From assembly GCA_023957245.1 (NCBI GenBank), contig JAMLHJ010000006.1, positions 1 to 64,000 of the forward strand: a DNA stretch of 64,000 bases, in the 5' to 3' direction. The translations under genes were made by a program, and so were the position numbers. The notes beneath the pieces were generated by a model. It did no database searches, was not told where the DNA came from, and worked only from the letters and a program-made list of their open reading frames with translations. Each line of letters starts with the position of its first letter. The stretch's first letter is position 1. Shown here piece after piece: positions 55,479 through 61,821 of the stretch. The DNA is from Chitinophagales bacterium (GTDB taxonomy: Bacteria > Bacteroidota > Bacteroidia > Chitinophagales > JADIYW01).

Positions 55479-56951
55479 ATGAAGAAGATATTAGTTGCCA
55501 ATCGTGGAGAAATAGCTATTAGAGTAATGAGAACAGCCAAAGTAATGGGGATAAAAACTGTGGCTGTATATTCAGAGGTGGATAGATTGGCTCCTCATGT
55601 TAGATTTGCTGATGAAGCTGTATGCATTGGTGCAGCTGCTTCTAAAGAATCTTATCTAAGAATGGATAAGATCATCGAAGTAGCTAAGCAATTAGGTGTT
55701 GATGCTATTCATCCTGGATATGGATTTCTTTCAGAAAATGCACAATTTGCAAAGCTAGTAACTGAAGCTGGAATAACATTTATTGGCCCCGATACTCATG
55801 CCATTGAAGTGATGGGTAGTAAGTTAGCAGCAAAACAAGCTGTAAGCCAATTTGGAGTGCCTTTAGTGCCAGGAACAGACCAACCGATATCAGATATCAA
55901 TATAGCTATAGACCTTGCTAAATCTATTGGATTTCCAGTGTTAATAAAAGCCTCTGCTGGTGGTGGTGGCAAAGGAATGAGATTAGTAGAGCGAGAAGAA
56001 GATGTTGAAGAACAAATGAATATGGCTGTCAGTGAAGCTATATCAGCTTTTGGCGATGGAAGTGTATTCATTGAGAAATTTGTAAGTTCCCCAAGACATA
56101 TAGAAATTCAAGTACTAGGAGATACACATGGCAATATTGTTTACCTATTTGAAAGAGAATGTTCTGTCCAACGAAGACACCAAAAAGTTATTGAAGAAGC
56201 ACCTTCCGCAGTTGTGACTAATGAGATGCGTGAAGCAATGGGTAAAGCAGCAGTACAAGTTGCCAAAGCCGTTAATTATGTTGGTGCAGGTACGGTTGAA
56301 TTTATTGTAGATGAAAAATTGAATTTTTATTTCTTAGAAATGAATACTCGTTTGCAAGTAGAACATCCTGTAACTGAAATGATTACCGGTGTAGACCTTG
56401 TAAAAGAACAAATTCGAATTGCTCAAGGTTTTCCGATATCTTTCCAACAAGAAGATTTGAAAATTTTAGGTCATGCTATTGAATTAAGAGTATATGCTGA
56501 AGATCCTGAAAATAATTTTCTTCCTGATATTGGAAAATTGACGACATATCGCCCTCCTGTAGGTGAAAACATCAGAGTAGATGACGGCATGGAAGAAGGT
56601 ATGGATATTCCTATCTATTACGACCCAATGATAGCTAAACTAGCTGTATATGGAAAAAATAGAGATGAGGCTATTCAAAATATGAAAAAAGCTATTGAGT
56701 CATATCATATTGTGGGAGCTAAAACAACATTGCCTTTTGGAACATTTGTAATGAACCATCCTGCTTTTATTTCAGGTGATTTTAATACTAAATTTGTAGA
56801 TAACTACTTCAAGCCCAATGAATTTAAAGAAGCAGAGTTTCAAATAGCAGCAATTTTAGTAGCTAAGTTGCTTAACGAAAAAAGCGAGTTTGAATTAGTG
56901 GCTGAAAATGGCAATCTTACTCGTAGAAGCAAGTGGTTATTCAATAGATAG
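55479..56951 (+). CDS. accC: Acetyl-CoA carboxylase biotin carboxylase-type subunit
   Basis: This 490-residue ATP-grasp enzyme carboxylates biotin. It starts KKILVANRGEIAIRVMRTA. Other motifs are HPGYGFLSENAQFAK, the glycine-rich ATP loop KASAGGGGKGMR, RECSVQRRHQKVIEEAPS and EMNTRLQVEHPVTE. It is some 40 residues longer than E. coli AccC, with a C-terminal extension. No biotin carrier or carboxyltransferase gene is adjacent, so whether it serves acetyl-CoA, propionyl-CoA or pyruvate is open. The last 15 bp overlap the convergent bshC. Confidence 0.88.
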   Translation: MKKILVANRGEIAIRVMRTAKVMGIKTVAVYSEVDRLAPHVRFADEAVCIGAAASKESYLRMDKIIEVAKQLGVDAIHPGYGFLSENAQFAKLVTEAGITFIGPDTHAIEVMGSKLAAKQAVSQFGVPLVPGTDQPISDINIAIDLAKSIGFPVLIKASAGGGGKGMRLVEREEDVEEQMNMAVSEAISAFGDGSVFIEKFVSSPRHIEIQVLGDTHGNIVYLFERECSVQRRHQKVIEEAPSAVVTNEMREAMGKAAVQVAKAVNYVGAGTVEFIVDEKLNFYFLEMNTRLQVEHPVTEMITGVDLVKEQIRIAQGFPISFQQEDLKILGHAIELRVYAEDPENNFLPDIGKLTTYRPPVGENIRVDDGMEEGMDIPIYYDPMIAKLAVYGKNRDEAIQNMKKAIESYHIVGAKTTLPFGTFVMNHPAFISGDFNTKFVDNYFKPNEFKEAEFQIAAILVAKLLNEKSEFELVAENGNLTRRSKWLFNR

Positions 56952-58550
56952 TTTTTCATCCTCAGTAATGACAACAAATTCTTGGTCAATAACATGAAGG
57001 TGACTGATCAATGTGTCAATAAATTTTTGCCCATAAGTGGAATAAAAATTTAAAAAGTTGTCATGTCTTTCCTGTAAAGAATGGTTAGGAAAATAAGTTT
57101 GATATAAATTATCTATTTGTCGAAGTGTAGTTTCATTTTTATGCTTGATTGACCTCAACATTTTCCCTTCTATTTGAGAAAGAATAGATTGAATCTTTTG
57201 AGCTTCTGCTCCTACAGATGGCCCTAAAGTGGAATCTATTTGCACTGCCTTGTCACGTACTTTGTCCATCAATTCTTGTACAATCATCTTCTCTCCTTCC
57301 AAATCATGTTGAACATCTATTTTGTCTAATAAATACTCTTTTTTGAGTTGTTCTTTATCTTGAAAAATCGATGAAATAGGCAAAGCCAATTTTTGGAACT
57401 TTTGATAATTATTATAATTGACCCACATCATCGAAGTTCTAGGCATCACAACTGGGTAACAGATTTGATAATACTTAAAAATCTCTGTCAATTGCATCCA
57501 ATAAGCCACTTCACTTCCTCCACCAATAAATCCAACAGATGGCAATACAGCTTGTTGGAATAAGGGTCTTAAAACTACATTGGGGCTAAATCTTTCTGGA
57601 TATTGTTCAACTTCTACAAGTAAATCTTCTAAATTCCAAATCGTATCTCCAATTTTATATTTTTGATTACCAATAGGTTCTATCTTTATTCTAGAAGTGT
57701 TACTTAAATAAAATAAATTGATAGCTCTTCCATTTGCCTGTGCATGATATCCTTCTTTCTTTAATAATTCTGAACGTTCTGTTAGCAATGGAAATGAACC
57801 TTGATTTAAAATTTCTTTTCTAATAATTTCAGTCATTGGAGTTTTTAGTAAAACATCATCGCCATTAACGATGACAAGACCATATTTGCCAAATAATCCA
57901 TTGACTAGTTCTCTACTTGCTTTTTCAACAGTATTATGAGCATAAGCTTTTTTTATAAGAGATTGAATATCAGAAGGATTATTATCTCCAAGTTTATCCA
58001 ATACTTGTTGAATAGCTTCTTGAATATTGTATAAAGAAAATCGTCCTACTGGTCCTGACTGCTCTGCATTCCAAGTGTATTTATTTCCGAAAAGAAATAT
58101 ATGATTGACTTCTTCGAAATCATGATCTTCACTACCCATCCAATAAACGGGAACAAATTTTTTATCTGGATATTTGGTTTGCAATGCTCTAGCAAGAGCT
58201 ATTGTATTGGCAATCTTAATGACATAATATAATGGACCTCCCAGATAAGCTAATTGGTGAGCTGTAGTAATGCAGTAAGTATTATTGTCTTGAAATGATA
58301 AAATATTATTCCTTACTTCATCACTTATCACAATGTTTTCATACTGATTCAATATCGTATTAGATAGTGTGTTTCTATCAATCAATAATGAATAATCAGT
58401 GTTCAAACGCTTATCTAAACCCTCCCAACCATAAGGAAATGGAACTTTGAGTGTATCAGGAAATTGATTTTGAGTGTAATCAGATAATAACTTAGAAAAA
58501 TAACCTAACTCATTAAATCTGTATGAATCGATTTGCATATAGTGGTTCAA
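56937..58550 (-). CDS. bshC: Bacillithiol synthase, putative cysteine-adding enzyme
   Basis: This 537-residue protein matches BshC, which attaches cysteine to glucosaminyl-malate in the last step of bacillithiol synthesis. Landmarks: TTAHQLAYLGGPLYYVIKI, FVPVYWMGSEDHDFEEVNH, GFIGGGSEVAYWMQL and a C-terminal coiled coil (about 425-500). The first motif departs slightly from the usual TGHQ/TGQQ form. BshA and BshB are not in the window. The stop overlaps the end of accC. Confidence 0.92.
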   Translation of the reverse strand: MNHYMQIDSYRFNELGYFSKLLSDYTQNQFPDTLKVPFPYGWEGLDKRLNTDYSLLIDRNTLSNTILNQYENIVISDEVRNNILSFQDNNTYCITTAHQLAYLGGPLYYVIKIANTIALARALQTKYPDKKFVPVYWMGSEDHDFEEVNHIFLFGNKYTWNAEQSGPVGRFSLYNIQEAIQQVLDKLGDNNPSDIQSLIKKAYAHNTVEKASRELVNGLFGKYGLVIVNGDDVLLKTPMTEIIRKEILNQGSFPLLTERSELLKKEGYHAQANGRAINLFYLSNTSRIKIEPIGNQKYKIGDTIWNLEDLLVEVEQYPERFSPNVVLRPLFQQAVLPSVGFIGGGSEVAYWMQLTEIFKYYQICYPVVMPRTSMMWVNYNNYQKFQKLALPISSIFQDKEQLKKEYLLDKIDVQHDLEGEKMIVQELMDKVRDKAVQIDSTLGPSVGAEAQKIQSILSQIEGKMLRSIKHKNETTLRQIDNLYQTYFPNHSLQERHDNFLNFYSTYGQKFIDTLISHLHVIDQEFVVITEDEKLSIE

Positions 58551-58580
58551 ACAAAAATATTGCGTAATTGTTGAAACAGA

Positions 58581-59186
58581 TTAAAATAACTTTTTCAAAT
58601 TTTCCAACATACTATAAGGAGCATCTACTGAAGCGGAATTGGCAAGACCTTCTGGAACATTTCCACCTGGGCTACTATATGCTTGATGTTCTACTTCTAC
58701 CATTCCATTTGCCAAAGGAGTGATTTTCCAATGTCCTTTCATTTTTTCTACTCTTACTATTCCCTTCACCTCTGGTCTTAAATTATTCACTGAAGATACT
58801 TTTATAGTTACAGAACCATCTTTAGCCAAAGGTTCAATATGATACAGTGTTACAATATCTCTATTGGAAGCAGGCCATGGTGTTTCGATAATCATGTAAG
58901 TATAAATATTGTTTTTGCCTTCAGTTTTTATCAATTCTACGCTACCTTTTTTAGCTTTATAGATAAATTGATCTTGAATTTTATAGTTAGTAAGCACTTT
59001 GAGTACATCTTGAACATTTGCTTTCAATTGAACAGAGCCTTTAAATTCCTTCAATTTACTTCCTTCCATTTTTCGATTATAAACCTTAATTCCATTTTTT
59101 TCTTTTACTAATTCCCAATTCCCTTGAGCAAAAACCGCACTTGCAGATAACAAAAAACCTAAAAAGGCAGAAAATATCAACTTCAT
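58581..59186 (-). CDS. START-domain exported protein
   Basis: This 201-residue protein has a signal peptide (cleavage near SAVFAQ) followed by a START/SRPBCC lipid-binding-type fold. GIKVYNRKMEGSKLKEFKG, the WPASNRDIV motif typical of bacterial START proteins, and VEHQAYSSPGGNVP support this. It probably binds a hydrophobic ligand in the periplasm. It is 30 bp upstream of bshC on the same strand. Function unknown. Confidence 0.85.
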   Translation of the reverse strand: MKLIFSAFLGFLLSASAVFAQGNWELVKEKNGIKVYNRKMEGSKLKEFKGSVQLKANVQDVLKVLTNYKIQDQFIYKAKKGSVELIKTEGKNNIYTYMIIETPWPASNRDIVTLYHIEPLAKDGSVTIKVSSVNNLRPEVKGIVRVEKMKGHWKITPLANGMVEVEHQAYSSPGGNVPEGLANSASVDAPYSMLENLKKLF

Positions 59187-59240
59187 TTTGTTTTTTTTAT
59201 TATTAGATAGCTAAAAACATGCCTAAATTAAAGAAATAAG

Positions 59241-59272
59241 TTTGATTTTTCACTTTTATTTTTCTACCTTTG
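59241..59272 (+). promoter_or_regulatory. Promoter of the candidate small RNA
   Basis: TTTG at 59241-59244 and TACCTTTG at 59265-59272 are separated by 20 bp, the cleanest match in the window to the Bacteroidota -33/-7 consensus. Neither flanking protein gene lies downstream in this direction, since both are on the minus strand. Confidence 0.75.
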
Positions 59273-59274
59273 TG

Positions 59275-59356
59275 CTATGAACTAATACCGGGTGTCAACT
59301 CGGAACTTTTTCATAGTGGGGGTTAATGGGATACCGAAAGGTATCCCTATTTTTTG
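59275..59356 (+). ncRNA. Candidate intergenic small RNA
   Basis: This short transcription unit has its own promoter and ends at an intrinsic terminator. The expected RNA is about 75-80 nt. CTATGA (59275-59280) can pair with TCATAG (59311-59316) to enclose a stem formed by CCGGGT (59288-59293) and ACTCGG (59298-59303) with a GTCA loop. Then comes a single-stranded GTGGGGGTTAAT linker and the terminator hairpin. The only ATG is followed at once by a stop. It has no SRP, tmRNA or riboswitch features that I recognise. It might belong to a Bacteroidota Rfam family such as Flavo-1, which I cannot check. Located in the 295-bp gap between the START gene and hisH. Confidence 0.7.
59328..59356 (+). terminator. 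Rho-independent terminator of the small RNA
   Basis: GGGATACC (59328-59335), a GAAA tetraloop (59336-59339) and GGTATCCC (59340-59347) form a perfect 8-bp stem followed by TATTTTTTG. Confidence 0.92.
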
Positions 59357-59481
59357 TAAAAAATGTAATTTTGTAGAGTTCTTTTTTCACTGATTGCAAA
59401 GATATTCTAATGCAAGTAAAACGATATACACTCTTAATATCTTTAAGAAGCATATTTTCTAAACCACATCATTCAAAAAAG

Positions 59482-60087
59482 CTATAGAGTGATTTTCAAA
59501 AAATTATCTAAAATTTGATTTCCAACACCAGCACTTTTTTCTGGATGAAATTGGCAAGAATAAAAATTTGCTTTATGTAATGATGCAGAAAATGGATGAA
59601 TATAGTCACATTTAGCTATTGTTTCATTGACAATTTCCACATAGTAGCTATGTACAAAATATACATAACTATTTTCATTGACATCATTATATAACTCTCC
59701 TTTCAAATCATAAATATTATTCCAACCCATCTGAGGAATTTTGAAAGAAGCACCTTTGGATTGAAATTTCCTGACTTGTGCATCAAAGATACCAAGGCAT
59801 TCTACATCGCCTTCTTCAGAGTGTGAACACATTAATTGCTGCCCCAAACAAACGCCCAGAAATGGCTGTGTTAAACTTTTTAATACTTTATCTAATTCTC
59901 TTTCTTTCAGATAAGTCATTGCACTTTTAGCTTCTCCAACACCAGGAAAAATAACTTTATCAGCTTTAAAAATTAATTCAGGATCATCTGTAATCTGAGC
60001 ATTAATACCTAATCGCAAAACAGCCTCATACATACTACGCACATTTCCAGCATTATATTTTACAATGACAATGTTTTGTGAAGACAT
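59482..60087 (-). CDS. hisH: Imidazole glycerol phosphate synthase glutaminase subunit
   Basis: This 201-residue class I glutamine amidotransferase of the HisH type has the nucleophile Cys in FLGVCLGQQLM, the catalytic His and Glu in CQFHPEKSAGVGNQ, and an N-terminus VIVKYNAGNVRSM. It supplies ammonia to HisF for imidazole ring formation. No hisF, hisA or other his gene is adjacent, which is unusual. A role as partner of a HisF-like protein in surface sugar synthesis is an alternative. It is flanked by a small RNA and a DUF268 gene. Confidence 0.85.
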   Translation of the reverse strand: MSSQNIVIVKYNAGNVRSMYEAVLRLGINAQITDDPELIFKADKVIFPGVGEAKSAMTYLKERELDKVLKSLTQPFLGVCLGQQLMCSHSEEGDVECLGIFDAQVRKFQSKGASFKIPQMGWNNIYDLKGELYNDVNENSYVYFVHSYYVEIVNETIAKCDYIHPFSASLHKANFYSCQFHPEKSAGVGNQILDNFLKITL

Positions 60088-60312
60088 CTAGCTTTTATGA
60101 GATTAGTTTTTAAAAAATAGGCACAAATAATAAATGATTTGCAATACAAAATTAGGAAAATGAGAAAAAAATATATCTATTCAAAAAAGATTTTCTACAA
60201 TATAACATTATGATAAAAGGCAAAATTGGAGAAATGTGTTCTTCAATTTACAGTGAATAGATTTTTTCAAAACAAATGAATAAATTCGCCCAAGAGAATC
60301 CATATTCAATGA

Positions 60313-60320
60313 TATATTTG
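60313..60320 (+). promoter_or_regulatory. -7 element before DUF268 gene
   Basis: TATATTTG matches TAnnTTTG, 26 bp before the ATG. No clear -33 element. The rest of the 259-bp gap 60088-60346 shows nothing else that I can support. Confidence 0.45.
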
Positions 60321-60346
60321 ATTAAGAAGGTTCTTTTTTACAAATA

Positions 60347-61159
60347 ATGAAGACTTTTATAAGGAATATTTATCGGCTTTTAACTTCTTATGGGTTCAAT
60401 GCAAAACATTTTTTAAGTGCAATCAAAGCTAGAAGGGGTAATTGGATAAAAAAGGATTATAAAGAGTTGAAAAGACAAAAGGGCGATGACAATACTTTTA
60501 TATTGGAATATTCCTACCCTATTCTAATTGATAAATTTGATGAGGGTGGTACTATGAAAGGTGCATATTTTCATCAAGATTTATATGTTGCAAAAAAGAT
60601 TTTTTCATCACAACCTCAAAACCATTTAGATATTGGTTCAAGAGTAGATGGTTTTGTAGCTCATGTTGCTTCATATAGAGAAATTGAGATAATGGATATT
60701 AGACCTATAAAAAGTAAAGTAGCAAATATTACCTTCAGACAAGCCAATTTGATGGAATTACCTATTGAGTTAGTGGGAAAATATGATTCCATTTCATCTC
60801 TTCATGCTATTGAACATTTCGGACTGGGTAGATATGGCGACCCTATCGATTATTGGGGGCATGTCAAAGCATTGGCTAATATTTCAAAAATATTAAAAGA
60901 AGATGGTATTTTTTATTTTTCAGTTCCGATTGGCTTAGAACAAAGAATCGAATTTAATGGTCAAAGGATTTTCTCGGTAGCCTATCTGCAAAAGATTTTA
61001 TCAGAGCACTTTGAAACATTATCATTTTCCTATGTCAATGATGAAGGAGATTTTTTTGAAGAAATCCTTTTGTCAGAAACAGATGCTCGTACTAGTTTCA
61101 ACTGTTTCTGTGGGTGTGGAATTTTTGTACTGAAAAAGAAAAGGAGTGCCTATATTTAA
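60347..61159 (+). CDS. DUF268 protein, methyltransferase-like fold
   Basis: This 270-residue protein has a SAM-methyltransferase-like Rossmann core. The first strand and loop read HLDIGSRVDGF, then VANITFRQANLMELP, and SSLHAIEHFGLGRYGDPIDYWGH is the DUF268 signature. It ends with an odd Cys-rich segment, FNCFCGCGIFVL. DUF268 proteins often lie in polysaccharide clusters, but none is apparent here. Activity is unknown. Its 3' end contains a terminator hairpin for the opposite-strand operon. Confidence 0.8.
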   Translation: MKTFIRNIYRLLTSYGFNAKHFLSAIKARRGNWIKKDYKELKRQKGDDNTFILEYSYPILIDKFDEGGTMKGAYFHQDLYVAKKIFSSQPQNHLDIGSRVDGFVAHVASYREIEIMDIRPIKSKVANITFRQANLMELPIELVGKYDSISSLHAIEHFGLGRYGDPIDYWGHVKALANISKILKEDGIFYFSVPIGLEQRIEFNGQRIFSVAYLQKILSEHFETLSFSYVNDEGDFFEEILLSETDARTSFNCFCGCGIFVLKKKRSAYI

Positions 61160-61167
61160 GACACTCC
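61141..61167 (-). terminator. Rho-independent terminator of RND operon, inside the end of the DUF268 gene
   Basis: AGGAGTG (61141-61147) and CACTCCT (61161-61167) form a stem. On the minus strand it is followed by TTTTCTTTTTC, and on the plus strand there is no T-run, so it serves the reverse-strand genes. It spans the DUF268 stop codon. Confidence 0.75.
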
Positions 61168-61194
61168 TATTGAACATTTTGATGGGACAGAAGT

Positions 61195-61425
61195 TTAGCA
61201 ACAGCTTGACCCAGAATTAGTAGAACTACACTCAAGTTCGGATTTTACTCCCAATGCTTTGAGAATAATATTGAGTGGACACCAATTTGTCAATGAATAT
61301 TGGAATAAATTAGCCCCTACAAAAGCTGCTATCCAGATAAAATTAATATTGATAAAATAAGTTCCGAATACAGAAATCAAAATCATTGTTCCTGCAATTA
61401 ATTTGATATAACGTTCTCTAGTCAT
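61195..61425 (-). CDS. DUF2892 membrane protein with Cys-rich tail
   Basis: This 76-residue protein has two membrane helices (about 8-23 and 27-43) in the YgaP-like DUF2892 pattern (RYIKLIAGTMILIS, NWCPLNIILKALG). The C-terminus is ELECSSTNSGSSCC. The paired terminal cysteines and CP motif suggest thiol or metal chemistry at the inner membrane, but no activity is established. It is the last gene of the RND operon, 11 bp after the PII-like gene. Confidence 0.82.
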   Translation of the reverse strand: MTRERYIKLIAGTMILISVFGTYFININFIWIAAFVGANLFQYSLTNWCPLNIILKALGVKSELECSSTNSGSSCC

Positions 61426-61436
61426 TTTGAGTAATT

Positions 61437-61742
61437 TTAATTATGTTTTTCAATAGATGATATAGCGATATGGACTTTAGATTGTATAGAGCAATTTCTG
61501 TTTATTTCTTCAATAGTTTTAAATAAGTTTTCTGCTTTTTCATCAGATGTCATTACATAATACATCAGAGATTCTACTTTATTTAATTCTGTACCATACC
61601 AATTTGTCCCTACTGCTTCTTTGGAGCTATCTCTAAATCCAATAACCGAATTGTATGAGTATGAGCTAATTTGATTTTCTACAAAGGCATTTTTCACTTT
61701 GTCTTCAAATGCTTTAACAGCGGTAATAATGAGCATTTTCAT
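61437..61742 (-). CDS. Small PII/CutA-like (ferredoxin-fold) protein
   Basis: I do not recognise this 101-residue soluble protein with certainty. The start MKMLIITAVKAFEDKVKNAF and the beta-alpha-beta layout, ending KVHIAISSIEKH, resemble PII-like or DUF3240-like ferredoxin folds that accompany metal efflux systems. It lies between the RND permease and the DUF2892 gene, about 80 bp after the permease. A sensory or accessory role in efflux is plausible inference. Confidence 0.6.
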   Translation of the reverse strand: MKMLIITAVKAFEDKVKNAFVENQISSYSYNSVIGFRDSSKEAVGTNWYGTELNKVESLMYYVMTSDEKAENLFKTIEEINRNCSIQSKVHIAISSIEKHN

Positions 61743-61821
61743 ATAGATATTTTTTGATGATTTACTTAAAATGAGATTATTCCCTCAATGTTTCTTGAAG
61801 GAATAACCTGTTTTCGCTAAA

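Noticed and set aside
59275..59356. Small RNA as SRP RNA, tmRNA or riboswitch
   Set aside because: No GGAA/AGCAG-type SRP tip, no tRNA-like end or tag ORF, and no downstream gene on the same strand within about 1 kb.
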